Shown here: positions 40,515-49,012 of the stretch, one piece after another
How the letters are laid out: each line of letters opens with the position of its first letter
Numbering within the stretch: position 1 is the first letter of the stretch
DNA from: Niveispirillum sp. SYP-B3756
GTDB lineage: Bacteria; Pseudomonadota; Alphaproteobacteria; Azospirillales; Azospirillaceae
NCBI RefSeq assembly: GCF_009495745.1
Contig: NZ_WIDQ01000023.1
Span: 1-54,980 of the forward strand
Direction of reading: 5' to 3'
Length of the DNA: 54,980 nucleotides
Program-made: the position numbers and the translations under genes
The notes under the pieces: model-generated
What the model was told of the DNA's origin: nothing
The model's input: only the letters and a program-made list of their open reading frames with translations
Databases searched by the model: none

Positions 40515-41080
40515 CCCAACGCCTCAGCGCCACCCTGGCCGCAGAGACGGCGCAGCCGGTGGTGCGCCCAGTGTTGATGGCCCTGTTCGACTTTGCCGGC
40601 GGTGCCGTGCGCGCCTGGTCAGGGGTGGGCGATCTGGTCTGGGAGGGGCAGACTTGGATTGGTGTTGGCAGCTTCGGCGCGGTCGGGCCGATCGAGGAAA
40701 CCACGGAGGTGCGGGCGACGGGTGCGCGTTTCCAACTGTCCGGCGTGCCTTCCGGCCTGCTGAACGAGGTGGTTGGCGTCAGTGTCCAGGGGCGCCGAGC
40801 CCGGCTATGGCTGGCTTTCATGGCGGAAGATTGGGGCGGCTTCATCGAGGCACCGGTTCTGTTGTTCGATGGGCGGATGGACATGGTGGAGGTCACCGAT
40901 GGTGGCCGCATCGCCACCATTGCCCTGGCCGCGGAAAACCGTCTGCGCGATCTGGAACGCCCCCGGTTGCGCCGCTACACCAGCCAGGACCAGCAGTCAG
41001 ACTTTCCTGGCGATTTGGGCTTCGAGTTCGTGCCCGAGCTTCAGGAACTGGAAATCCGCTGGGGAGCGCCCGCATCATGA
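40511..41080 (+). CDS. DUF2163 tail protein
   Basis: 189 aa from GTG 40511, overlapping the previous stop. QRLSATLAAETAQPVVRPVL, WSGVGDLVWEGQTWIGVGSF, AVGPIEETTEVRATGARFQL, FDGRMDMVEVTDGGRIATIA, LRDLERPRLRRYTSQDQQSD. DUF2163 pattern, found in tail tips of siphophages and gene transfer agents upstream of a cell-wall peptidase, as here. Confidence 0.85.
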   Translation: MTQRLSATLAAETAQPVVRPVLMALFDFAGGAVRAWSGVGDLVWEGQTWIGVGSFGAVGPIEETTEVRATGARFQLSGVPSGLLNEVVGVSVQGRRARLWLAFMAEDWGGFIEAPVLLFDGRMDMVEVTDGGRIATIALAAENRLRDLERPRLRRYTSQDQQSDFPGDLGFEFVPELQELEIRWGAPAS

Positions 41081-41496
41081 CCCGTTTGCCCGACTGGCCG
41101 GAACGGCTTGACCGGCTGGTGGAGGACGCGCGGCATCGCACCTTCTCCTGGGGGCTGTTCGACTGCTGCTTGTTTGCTGCCGATGCCGTGTCCGCCGTCA
41201 CCGGCATCGACCCCGCCGCTTCCTGGCGCGGCGCCTATGCAGGCGCTCGAGCAGCCGCCGGCCTGCTGGCGCGGATGGGCGGTCTGGACGCGACCGCTGC
41301 CGGCATTGCCCGCCATCACGGCTGGCCCAGGGTTCCCCCGGCATTTCTCGGCAGGGGGGACGTGGCCCTGGTACGGCTGGAGGACGACCGCCATGCACTC
41401 GCCGTCTGCCTGGGTGCCGCCCTGGTCCTGCCGGCGCAGCGCGGTCTGGCCGCCCTGGACCGCAACCATGCCCTGTCCGGTTGGAGGATCAGCTGA
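41077..41496 (+). CDS. NlpC/P60-like tail peptidase (DUF6950)
   Basis: 139 aa: ARHRTFSWGLFDCCLFAADA with the presumed nucleophile Cys, DPAASWRGAYAGARAAAGLL, FLGRGDVALVRLEDDRHALA with the likely His, then HALSGWRIS. The size and order suit DUF6950, a papain-like peptidase fold at tail tips that may open peptidoglycan during DNA injection. ATG overlaps the DUF2163 stop and its stop overlaps the next ATG. Confidence 0.8.
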   Translation: MTRLPDWPERLDRLVEDARHRTFSWGLFDCCLFAADAVSAVTGIDPAASWRGAYAGARAAAGLLARMGGLDATAAGIARHHGWPRVPPAFLGRGDVALVRLEDDRHALAVCLGAALVLPAQRGLAALDRNHALSGWRIS

Positions 41497-42905
41497 TGCC
41501 ACCGGCCATCATTGCGGTCGGTGCCGCGGTGGCCGGTTCGGCGGCGGCTGCCGCTGTGGGGGGCGGGCTGATCGGGGCCCTGGTCGGGGCCACGGTCACG
41601 GTTGGCGTCTCCTATCTCGGCAACCGCGTCATCGGCACCCCGAAACCCAGCCAGACTATGCTGGATGCCGCTGGCCGCACCCAGATGCTGGTGCAGCCGG
41701 TGACCAGCCATCGCATCGTCTATGGCGAGGTCCGCACGGGTGGCCCGCTGGTCTTTGCCCACACCCGCAGCGACGGCGGCAGCAAGCTCGACATTCTGCA
41801 TCTGGTCGTCGTCCACGCGGCGCATGAGGTGGAGAACCTGGGTACGGTCTGGTTCGGTGACACCGCCATCGCACTGGATGGCAGTGGGGCCGCCACTGCC
41901 GCACCCTGGGCCGGCAAGGTCCATGTCTGGAGCCATGCCGGCCATCCGGACCAGGGGGCCGATGGGGTGCTGGTGGCGGAAGCGGGCGGGCGCTGGACCC
42001 ATAACCATCGGCTGCGCGGGCGGGCCTATACCCATCTGCGTCTGCGTTACGACCAGGAGGCGTTTGCCAGCGGCATTCCCAATCTCAGCCGGCTGGTGCG
42101 AGGCCGGAAACTCTGGGATCCGCGCGACGATGCCACAAGCTGGTCGGCCAACGCCGCGCTGTGCATCCTCGATTATCTGATGGCGCCCTGGGGGCTGGCC
42201 GCCGGCCCGGACGAGATCGACGTTGCCGGTTGGATCGCCCAGGCCAATATCTGCGACGAACAGGTCGCGACGCTGACCGGCAGTGAACCACGCTACACCT
42301 GCAACGGCGTGCTCGATCTGGCCGGGCGACCGCTGGACAATCTGGAATCCATGCTGACCAGTTGTGCCGGCCGTCTGAGCTTCACCGGTGGGAAGTGGCG
42401 GCTGGCGGTGGGGGCATGGCAGCCGCCGACCGTCATCCTGGGGGAGAACGAGCTGCGGGCGCCGGTATCCTATCGCCCTTGGCGCTCACGGCGCGATCTG
42501 GTCAATATCGTGCGCGGGGCCTTCACCAGCCCGTCTCACAACTGGCAGCCGACCGACTATCCGCCGGTGGCGGACGCCGCCTCCATCGCCGTCGATGACG
42601 GCGAGGCGGCACTGACCCTCGATCTGCCCTTCACCACCTCGCACACCATGGCGCAGCGCATCGCCCGCATCGCGCTGCGCCAGAACCGCCGGCAGAAGAG
42701 CCTGGACTGGCCCGCCAATCTGGCCGGCCTGCGGCTGGCGGCAGGCTATCCGGTTGCTGTGTCCCTGGGGCGGCTTGGTTTGGCCAGCACGCCGTTCCGG
42801 GTCGAGACCTGGCGGCTGACCGAAGAGATGGGCGTCGATCTGGCCCTGGCCGAAGACGCCGCCGACGTCTACGCCCACGATCCCTCCTGGCTGAAACCCA
42901 TGTAA
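41496..42905 (+). CDS. tail tip / central fibre protein (gpJ-like, short)
   Basis: 469 aa from ATG 41496. It begins with a Gly/Ala hydrophobic segment (IIAVGAAVAGSAAAAAVGGG, about 3-45) like lambda gpI/J-type tip proteins, then VTSHRIVYGEVRTGGPLVFA, LDILHLVVVHAAHEVENLGT, ALCILDYLMAPWGLAAGPDE and VRGAFTSPSHNWQPTDYPPV. It corresponds to the conserved N-terminal half of tip attachment protein J; the receptor-binding part appears to be supplied by the following fibre and spike genes. Confidence 0.85.
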   Translation: MPPAIIAVGAAVAGSAAAAAVGGGLIGALVGATVTVGVSYLGNRVIGTPKPSQTMLDAAGRTQMLVQPVTSHRIVYGEVRTGGPLVFAHTRSDGGSKLDILHLVVVHAAHEVENLGTVWFGDTAIALDGSGAATAAPWAGKVHVWSHAGHPDQGADGVLVAEAGGRWTHNHRLRGRAYTHLRLRYDQEAFASGIPNLSRLVRGRKLWDPRDDATSWSANAALCILDYLMAPWGLAAGPDEIDVAGWIAQANICDEQVATLTGSEPRYTCNGVLDLAGRPLDNLESMLTSCAGRLSFTGGKWRLAVGAWQPPTVILGENELRAPVSYRPWRSRRDLVNIVRGAFTSPSHNWQPTDYPPVADAASIAVDDGEAALTLDLPFTTSHTMAQRIARIALRQNRRQKSLDWPANLAGLRLAAGYPVAVSLGRLGLASTPFRVETWRLTEEMGVDLALAEDAADVYAHDPSWLKPM

Positions 42906-42911
42906 CCTCAC

Positions 42912-43775
42912 ATGCGCGATGCCCGCTTCATCCTGCCCGGCGTTCGCGCCGCCCTGGACGGCAAGGCGCCGGCTGACCACAGCCACAGTCTTGACGATGT
43001 GACGGGACTGTCCACGGCGCTGAACGGCAAGGCACCGACCACCCACACCCACGCCCTGGCCGACCTGCCGGTGGCCGATCCAGGGGAGAGCAATCCCACA
43101 AAGCTGGTGCGCGCCGACGATCCACGGCTGTCGGCAGGCAGTGGGGCTGGCGCATTGGCCGCCCAGCGCAATCTGGTGGTCAATGGCTGTGCCCGCGTTT
43201 CCCATCGCCCGGCGGCGGCGTTGGCGGCCACCTGGCAACCGGGGGAGGTTGACCTTTGGCAGGTCCGCGCCGATGGCAGCCCCAGTGCCGGCACGGTGAA
43301 GCGCGCCACCGGCGTGTTCAGCCTGTCCCCATCTGGTTCGGCTGGCCTCATTCAGGGCGCTACCCTGAGCAGCGGTGGTGCCATCCACTGGCGCCTGCGT
43401 CTGGAGGCGGCGGATGCCTTGCGGTTACGTCACAGCCCGGCGGTGCTGTCGGCGCGCGCCTATCATGATTGCGGGCAGACCATTGGCTGGACCCTGACAC
43501 TGTCTCGTGCCGGCAGCCCCGACAGCTTCACCAGCGTCAGCACCATCGCAACGACCACCATCAGCGTCCCCCATGACAGCAACACGAACCTCGTCCTGGC
43601 CGTGCCCGACATGGGTGCCTGTGAGACCGGGTTGCAGATCACCATCACCGCCACCTGTGGCGCCGTATCCAGTCGCTGGTTCTATCTCGGCGCCATCCAG
43701 TTGGAAGCGGGAGACACCGCGACGGCACTCGACCTGCGCCCCATCGCCTTGGAAACGGCCCTGGTCCACCGCTAG
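42912..43775 (+). CDS. tail fibre protein, N-terminal part ending at an internal amber codon
   Basis: 287 aa. Fibre repeats ALDGKAPADHSHSLDDVTGL and ALNGKAPTTHTHALADLPVA (the DH.H/TH.H pattern of phage fibre shafts), then a beta-rich region (LVVNGCARVSHRPAAALAAT, ending YLGAIQLEAGDTATALDLRP). The stop is TAG (43773-43775) directly after ALVHR. The same frame continues open to 44069, and homologous structural proteins have RY at this place, so TAC to TAG is the simplest explanation. Confidence 0.85.
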   Translation: MRDARFILPGVRAALDGKAPADHSHSLDDVTGLSTALNGKAPTTHTHALADLPVADPGESNPTKLVRADDPRLSAGSGAGALAAQRNLVVNGCARVSHRPAAALAATWQPGEVDLWQVRADGSPSAGTVKRATGVFSLSPSGSAGLIQGATLSSGGAIHWRLRLEAADALRLRHSPAVLSARAYHDCGQTIGWTLTLSRAGSPDSFTSVSTIATTTISVPHDSNTNLVLAVPDMGACETGLQITITATCGAVSSRWFYLGAIQLEAGDTATALDLRPIALETALVHR

Positions 43776-44069
43776 CTACGCCCCATCGCCACCGCCTTCG
43801 GTCGGGCCAATTCCGGCACCAACATCCAACTGACCGTCAACCACCCCGGCATGCGGGCGGCCCCCGCCTATCAGGTGACAGCGCCGCTGACCATCACCGA
43901 CATGGTGACAGCCAACTATACGCAAGGCTCCGCTGGTATCGGCAGCATCCATGAACGCACTGCCGATGGCGGTCGCTTTGATGTCAGTGGCTTTTCCGGT
44001 CTGACCAGTGACACCCCGGTGGTGTTGACCAGCCTTGGCGGGCGGCTGCTCGCCAGCGCGGAACTCTGA
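43776..44069 (+). CDS. tail fibre protein, C-terminal part after the amber codon
   Basis: Continuation of the fibre frame: LRPIATAFGRANSGTNIQLT, MRAAPAYQVTAPLTITDMVT, GFSGLTSDTPVVLTSLGGRL, stop at 44069. The MRAAP motif a short way after QRY/HRY-type sequences is typical of the C-terminal domain of these virion proteins. The first ATG is at 43851 with no good RBS, so it is probably made only by amber suppression, or not at all. About 97 residues. Confidence 0.7.
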   Translation, partial: LRPIATAFGRANSGTNIQLTVNHPGMRAAPAYQVTAPLTITDMVTANYTQGSAGIGSIHERTADGGRFDVSGFSGLTSDTPVVLTSLGGRLLASAEL

Positions 44070-44072
44070 GCC

Positions 44073-45500
44073 ATGGCATCCGCTATCGACGATGTGCTGA
44101 TCCCCGGCCAGCCGGTGGACAAACAGCGCCTGCGCGATTATCTGCGCGGCCGGGAGATCGCTGTTCCCCAGAGCTATGGCGGCATTCCCGATGGTGTTTC
44201 CGACTGTTCCGACGCCATCGACGCCGCCCTGGCCGCCGCTCCCACGGTGCTGCTGGTGCCGGGCATCTACCGTGTGTCCCGCCCAGTTGTGCTTGGCTAC
44301 GGCCAGACCTTGATGGGGGTGGGGGAAGGCTCTGTCCTCCAGGCCCGTCCCGATCCATTCGACGGGGCGGCACCGATCTACAGCCAGACCGGCTGGAACG
44401 CGGTCGAGGTGGTGGATGGTTATGCGGCCATCCGCAATCTGCGCATTGTGGGCGGGGCCAGTGGCATCAAGCTGTTTGGCCGCGACGGACCCTGCGTCAA
44501 GACGGTGGTGGAGAATGTCTCGATCTGGGATGCAGTGATCGGCATCGTGCTGGACGGGAACGATAATCCTGACCGGCCCTGCTATTGGAACCACATCGCT
44601 CGCACCCTGGTCGCCCGACCGCAACTGCATGGGGTGCTGCTGACCGTGGACTCCGCCGGCGACACGCCCAACGCCAACAAGTTTCACGACGTCCGGGTCT
44701 ATTCCCTCGCAGCTCCCATGGCCGGCTGCGGGTTCTTCATCTCGGCCGGGCGCTTCAACAACAGCTTCATCGACTGCGAGGCCAACCTGCATCCGGGGGC
44801 GGAAGCATGTTTCCGGCTCGGCTTTGCCACCGACCAGAACCTGATCGTCAACTTCTACGCCGAAAGCCTCGGCCCGGTCCCCGGCATCCGCATTGACGGT
44901 GGATCGCAGAACACGGCCATCCTGAACCTGTTCTCCGCGACCGGCGGCGCGCCGATCTGGGATACCACCGGGGCCGGTCGCTACACCGCCTTCAACGCTG
45001 GCCATCCGGTCAAGAACCATCTGAAGCGCACCGAACTGACCGAGGCGCGCATCGGGCGGCTGGAACTGGAGACCGCCTTTACCGAGGGCACGGCCAGTAT
45101 CACCCTCGACCCGGCGCGGACCGTCCACCTGATCAGCGCCTGGACCGGGCCGGTCACCGCCGAGTTGCCCGATCCGCATCCGCTGAACGGCGTCGTGCTG
45201 GTGGTGAAGAAAACCGACAGCGGCCCCCACGCCGTAACCGTCACCCAAGCCGGCGGCGGTGGCCCCGACGCCGACCAGGTCCGGCTCGGCCGGCGCGGTG
45301 ATCATGTGGTCGCCATCTCCAACGGTGCCGCCTGGCACATCATCGCCGCCCGCTACGACCGCCCCGCCGCGGTCTGGCCCAATCCCACCGGCACCGCCTT
45401 CACCCGCAGCCTGGACGCCGATGGCTCCACCTTGGAGGATGTCCGCGCCGTGCTGCGCGCCCTGATCCTGGATCTGAAAAATGCGGGGATCCTGTCTTGA
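44073..45500 (+). CDS. tail spike with pectate-lyase-like beta-helix
   Basis: 475 aa. An N-terminal adaptor (KQRLRDYLRGREIAVPQSYG) precedes GGIPDGVSDCSDAIDAALAA and LLVPGIYRVSRPVVLGYGQT, the start of a right-handed parallel beta-helix (Pectate_lyase_3 type). Repeating turns follow (IRNLRIVGGASGIKLFGRDG; VENVSIWDAVIGIVLDGNDN; NNSFIDCEANLHP). A C-terminal part (about 330-475) resembles a trimerisation/beta domain. Likely a polysaccharide depolymerase or receptor-binding spike; the substrate cannot be told. Confidence 0.88.
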   Translation: MASAIDDVLIPGQPVDKQRLRDYLRGREIAVPQSYGGIPDGVSDCSDAIDAALAAAPTVLLVPGIYRVSRPVVLGYGQTLMGVGEGSVLQARPDPFDGAAPIYSQTGWNAVEVVDGYAAIRNLRIVGGASGIKLFGRDGPCVKTVVENVSIWDAVIGIVLDGNDNPDRPCYWNHIARTLVARPQLHGVLLTVDSAGDTPNANKFHDVRVYSLAAPMAGCGFFISAGRFNNSFIDCEANLHPGAEACFRLGFATDQNLIVNFYAESLGPVPGIRIDGGSQNTAILNLFSATGGAPIWDTTGAGRYTAFNAGHPVKNHLKRTELTEARIGRLELETAFTEGTASITLDPARTVHLISAWTGPVTAELPDPHPLNGVVLVVKKTDSGPHAVTVTQAGGGGPDADQVRLGRRGDHVVAISNGAAWHIIAARYDRPAAVWPNPTGTAFTRSLDADGSTLEDVRAVLRALILDLKNAGILS

Positions 45501-45526
45501 GCTTCCGCCCCGACGGGGATTCGCGT

Positions 45527-45655
45527 ATGATCACTGCCGAATATGCCTTGAAGGTTGCTTTCGTCACCCTTTGTACCGCCGTCATGACGACACTGCTGCT
45601 GCTCATCGCCTGGGGCAAAACTAATTTTGCTGTTATTGAAGGCTGGTACATGTAG
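45527..45655 (+). CDS. small one-pass membrane protein
   Basis: 42 aa: MITAEYALKVAFVTLCTAVM, TTLLLLIAWGKTNFAVIEGW. One clear membrane helix. A TTG at 45497, overlapping the spike stop, would add ten residues. At the right end of the phage genes it could be a lysis accessory or superinfection protein; not recognised. A 17-codon frame with a purine-rich leader follows at 45671 and is too short to judge. Confidence 0.5.
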   Translation: MITAEYALKVAFVTLCTAVMTTLLLLIAWGKTNFAVIEGWYM

Positions 45656-45706
45656 ACTGGAGAGCGGGGCATGAACTTGTTCACTGCACGGCTAAACAGT
45701 ATCCGC

Positions 45707-45720
45707 AACCGTAATCCGCT
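45707..45720. repeat. right copy of 14-bp direct repeat, candidate attR core
   Basis: AACCGTAATCCGCT, identical to 5725-5738. It lies 52 bp after the last small phage frame and 22 bp before the dcm stop. Confidence 0.6.
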
Positions 45721-45741
45721 CTGAACCCAACAGAACTTGCG

Positions 45742-46716
45742 TCATTCAGCAGCCAACATCACATTTTTTCTCGATACCAGCGATCGAACTATCGCCGTCA
45801 TGACCGGAGGGCAGACGCCATTGCCAAGGAGCTTGACTTGGTCTCTCCGAGACCCGTAAGGCAGTTGATAATCGTTACCAAAGCCCATGGCGCGGCGGAG
45901 CTCGGGCACCTGGAGCATCCGGAGCATCGGCTCGTCACCGTTCCACGTCACAAGACCGAAACGGTCGAGCGTAGTGAGGGTCCGGATTGGTCGATTTAGC
46001 GGCTGCCAGCCGCCGCTGCCGTCTGATCCGTAGTACACGATCAGGAACGGCACGCCTCTACCCAAGACTTCGATCGCTCGCTCAGCACGGGCAAGGGTGC
46101 CCTTGGCCCGACCTGGTCGATAAAGTGGCCGTGACTTCCAGCCGCCGTTCATGATGATGTTATCACCTACGGTGCCAAACGGCAGGCCGCACGGGGAGAG
46201 GGGGAGCGGCTTTGCCTCCCGGTCGCATAGGAGAAACAGGCGACGGCGAGACTGAGGCACACCGAAGTCGGTGGCGTCGAGCACCTGCGGGAGGACGTTG
46301 TAGCCCAAATCCTCAAGGTCAGCGATCAGGCTTTCGTATCCATTCCAGCTCCGCATCTGGATCACGTTCTCGACTATGACCCAGCGAGGGTTCAGTTCTC
46401 TCGCGAAGTTCGTGACGTAATGGGCGGTCTTCTTGCTCCCTTCGTCACGCGGACGTGAACCCTTCGCGCAGGTATGGTTCGTGCATTCTGGCGAGGCAAG
46501 AAGAAGATCGATCTCGCCGACGTCACCTAGGATAGATGGACCAGATTCGTCCTCCATCCGCACGTTGAGTGCTCTGGCTCCGGTAAAGTTCGCTCCGTAG
46601 GTTTGGGTCGCAACGTCCCATGCGTCAACGCCGCAGACAATTTCTGCCCCCGCTTTTTTAGCGCCCCAGCTGCTTCCGCCGCCGCCGCAGAAAAGGTCGA
46701 TCGTTCTCAGTCGCAT
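45742..46716 (-). CDS. dcm: C5-cytosine DNA methyltransferase of the defence operon
   Basis: 324 aa from ATG 46716 (a TTG at 46725 is in frame). Motif I TIDLFCGGGGSSWGAKKAG, motif IV SPECTNHTCAKG (catalytic Cys kept, but ECT instead of the usual PCQ), motif VI VIVENV, motif VIII QSRRRLFLLC, and C-terminal QVKLLGNGVCPPVMTAIV (motif X). It transfers methyl from SAM to C5 of cytosine, presumably protecting host DNA from the operon's nucleases. Last gene of the six-gene operon; 37 bp after vsr. Confidence 0.92.
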   Translation of the reverse strand: MRLRTIDLFCGGGGSSWGAKKAGAEIVCGVDAWDVATQTYGANFTGARALNVRMEDESGPSILGDVGEIDLLLASPECTNHTCAKGSRPRDEGSKKTAHYVTNFARELNPRWVIVENVIQMRSWNGYESLIADLEDLGYNVLPQVLDATDFGVPQSRRRLFLLCDREAKPLPLSPCGLPFGTVGDNIIMNGGWKSRPLYRPGRAKGTLARAERAIEVLGRGVPFLIVYYGSDGSGGWQPLNRPIRTLTTLDRFGLVTWNGDEPMLRMLQVPELRRAMGFGNDYQLPYGSRRDQVKLLGNGVCPPVMTAIVRSLVSRKNVMLAAE

Positions 46717-46753
46717 CGCCAACAATTACCGGCTCGGGAAGGTCTTTTCCACT

Positions 46754-47227
46754 TCATTGACCATTTATATCCACAAATTCGATTAGAGCCGGAATTTCTG
46801 CATTTCTTTCCGAACTTTCCAGCCAACTCATGATGAGCCTTTGAAGGTCGGAATTTGCGCCGCGCCTAATAGCACACTCCCACACAATTAGGATCCGCCA
46901 GCCCGCCGCAATTAGCTCATCAACCACCTTTCTATCCCGTTCGACGTTGCGGTCAAGCTTCGCCCTCCAGAAGTCAACATTGGAAGATGGAAGCTTCACG
47001 TACCGGCATCCTTTGTGCCGGTGCCAGAAGCAACCGTGGACGAAGATGACGGCCCGCCTGCTGGCCATCACCAAGTCGGGTGCTCCCGGCAGATCCTTAC
47101 GATGGAGTCGATAGCGGACCCCTGCGGTGGTCAACGCCTGCCTGACCAGCATCTCCGGCTTGGTATCCTTGCCACGGATGCTCGCCATCATCCTGCTGCG
47201 GATCTCCTTGGACACGACGTCGGCCAT
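46754..47227 (-). CDS. vsr: Vsr (very short patch) endonuclease
   Basis: 157 aa: EIRSRMMASIRGKDTKPEML, RLHRKDLPGAPDLVMASRRA with the catalytic Asp, VIFVHGCFWHRHKGCRYVKL (zinc and active-site His/Cys) and GWRILIVWECAI. This is complete Vsr. It nicks at T:G mismatches from deaminated 5-methylcytosine and so pairs naturally with Dcm. In MORC/Z1 operons Vsr-like nucleases are also proposed as the cutting subunit. 15 bp after the AIPR stop. Confidence 0.94.
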   Translation of the reverse strand: MADVVSKEIRSRMMASIRGKDTKPEMLVRQALTTAGVRYRLHRKDLPGAPDLVMASRRAVIFVHGCFWHRHKGCRYVKLPSSNVDFWRAKLDRNVERDRKVVDELIAAGWRILIVWECAIRRGANSDLQRLIMSWLESSERNAEIPALIEFVDINGQ

Positions 47228-47242
47228 CGGATTCTCCCTCTG

Positions 47243-49012
47243 TCAGCGCACCTCCGGGATGCCATTGATGGGAGCCGAATACGCATGTACCCGGACGGCC
47301 TCCCAGCATTCCGGTTTCTTCGCCCATTCCGAGATCATCCTGCCGCCGGCCGTACGGTGGAGGACGTCGCTGACCTCCCTCGCCCAGGTCATGATCTGCT
47401 CCTGCAGTAGCATGGACAGGTCCTGGCGGGTCCAGATGCCGTCGAGATCGATCCGCGAACCGACGCGGTTGGCGAGTACGGCAACGGTGTAGGCGGCCAC
47501 GTTTGCCTGGAAGGCGGGGAACATGGGGCGGACCAGCTTCTGGACCTTCTTGAAGATGATCGCCTTAGCTATCATGTGCCGGTAGTTTACCACATTGGGC
47601 AATGGGACCACTGGCTGTCCGTCGATCTCCTTGAATGCCTCCATAAATCGCTCGAAGTTTTTCTGAGAACCTAAGCTGACATGGTGCGGCTTGCTTTCCC
47701 AGGCATGGAGATATTTCGCCAGATCCGTCTTCGTGATTTTCCGGGCAGTCGGAATTGCCTCCTTAAGCGCCCTAAGCTTGGCGGGTGTGGAGCCTTCCCG
47801 GGCCAGTATGGTATTGTAGCTTCCCGCTGCGCGCTCGTAGAACCAGCGCCCGATGCCGTCGGGGCAGTAGGTCGACAGTGCAAGCCGCTCCATCTCGACG
47901 TGGAACGGCTTGTTCGCCGACAGATCCGACATTTTCACGGCGTTCTGGCTGTTTGCGTACTTCGAGATGTCCGAAATCAGGGATTCCTCGTCCGGTCCGT
48001 CCTTTGACTTCAGGATGATAATTTTCGCAGGGACGCGAACACGCCCCAGGTCAACCTCGGGTGTCCTTTTTTTGGTGAAGTAGATGGATGCCGTCGTCTG
48101 CCCTCCGTTCACCACCTGCATACCCTTCATCCAGAGGATCCCCGGGGCGCCGTCTCCGGTCTTGCCGAGGTGGATTTCGTCGGCCACCAGGACAATGCCA
48201 TTGTTGTAGGCCATGAACTTTTCGGGATCGTCCCGCAGCGTGTCACGGATGCCACGGTTGACCTTTCCGGTGACGGAGAGAAACGAGCGCACGTTCGCCT
48301 CAAGCAGGCGAGCGCCGTACTTCTCGTAGACGAACCTCAGGGCCTCACCAGGGATGGCCGTCAGCGCGTAGTCGTAGTCCGCCATCTGGCCAGGCACATA
48401 CACGCACGGCAGAGCCCCTCCCGACACCTCTTCGAAGTTCACAACAAGCTCGTCGCGGGGTTTTCCGGACGACCAATGGCGGTGAAGACGCTCAATGTCC
48501 ATCACCTCAAGCTTGATGGTCTTGCCCTTCACCTCACGGGCCTTGAAATTCTTCGCCTTGGCCAGCCGGTCTGTCAGGACGTAGATACGGATCTGGTCCA
48601 GGCTTTCGTATGATTCCTTGATGTTGAGCACCAAGCCGTATGCCTCGTGGGTCTCCTCCATGTCCTTGAGCAGGGTGCCGTCCGCTGCCCGGGAGAGAAA
48701 GCGGATGCACTGTTCCGCAGCCGTCTTGGTGTCGACGTCGGATATTGGGGTCACCGTATCCACCCCTGCATAGAGGCTGACGAAGAGGTCGATCTGGTCG
48801 GCCTCCTCGGAAATAGCGTAGCCACTCAGCCTCAGCGTACCCACATTCCCCTTGCCTGTATGGAGGTAGTGGCAGACGACCGGCTCAAAGGTCATGTTCT
48901 CGTCCGCCATGTGCTGCATCACGACCTCAGCGAAGACCAGCTCCGGATACGGCATGTCGGTCTCGCCTCTGACCTCGGCCTGTGTCTGCTGAAGAAACTC
49001 CTCAAGCTCCAT
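47243..49012 (-). CDS. AIPR family protein (abortive infection phage resistance)
   Basis: 589 aa. The central AIPR signature FLSVTGKVNRGIRDTLRDDP, then EKFMAYNNGIVLVADEIHL and GMQVVNGGQTTASIYFTKKR, plus KYANSQNAVKMSDLSANKPF, are the family hallmarks. The N-terminal 200 residues are alpha/beta (QIDLFVSLYAGVDTVTPISD). AIPR proteins are linked to phage exclusion and occur in R-M-like operons; the biochemistry is not settled, though nuclease-fold N-domains have been suggested. Directly abuts the DUF4420 gene. Confidence 0.9.
   Translation of the reverse strand: MELEEFLQQTQAEVRGETDMPYPELVFAEVVMQHMADENMTFEPVVCHYLHTGKGNVGTLRLSGYAISEEADQIDLFVSLYAGVDTVTPISDVDTKTAAEQCIRFLSRAADGTLLKDMEETHEAYGLVLNIKESYESLDQIRIYVLTDRLAKAKNFKAREVKGKTIKLEVMDIERLHRHWSSGKPRDELVVNFEEVSGGALPCVYVPGQMADYDYALTAIPGEALRFVYEKYGARLLEANVRSFLSVTGKVNRGIRDTLRDDPEKFMAYNNGIVLVADEIHLGKTGDGAPGILWMKGMQVVNGGQTTASIYFTKKRTPEVDLGRVRVPAKIIILKSKDGPDEESLISDISKYANSQNAVKMSDLSANKPFHVEMERLALSTYCPDGIGRWFYERAAGSYNTILAREGSTPAKLRALKEAIPTARKITKTDLAKYLHAWESKPHHVSLGSQKNFERFMEAFKEIDGQPVVPLPNVVNYRHMIAKAIIFKKVQKLVRPMFPAFQANVAAYTVAVLANRVGSRIDLDGIWTRQDLSMLLQEQIMTWAREVSDVLHRTAGGRMISEWAKKPECWEAVRVHAYSAPINGIPEVR

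Larger units (their letters stand above)
5725..45720. mobile_element. lambda-like siphovirus prophage, about 40.0 kb
   Basis: The block between the two 14-bp repeats holds a full siphophage gene order: replication, terminase, portal, capsid, lysis, decoration, tail tube, tape measure, tail tip, fibre and spike. Its length is typical of a complete siphophage genome. No tyrosine integrase, transposase or CI-like repressor is recognisable inside. The frameshifted primase-helicase and the amber codon in the fibre suggest decay. If the serine recombinase at 500-1840 is instead its integrase, the left boundary would lie further left and the repeats would be coincidental. Confidence 0.7.

Noticed and set aside
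43773-43775. TAG used as a sense codon (stop-codon reassignment)
   Set aside because: Other genes here end in TAG (for example at 8857-8859, and the DUF4420 gene), and only this single gene has an internal amber. A point mutation is simpler.
5725-45720. A Mu-like transposable phage, suggested by the gpT-like capsid part
   Set aside because: No MuA/MuB transposition genes are present, and packaging and tail genes follow the lambda type with GpA terminase.
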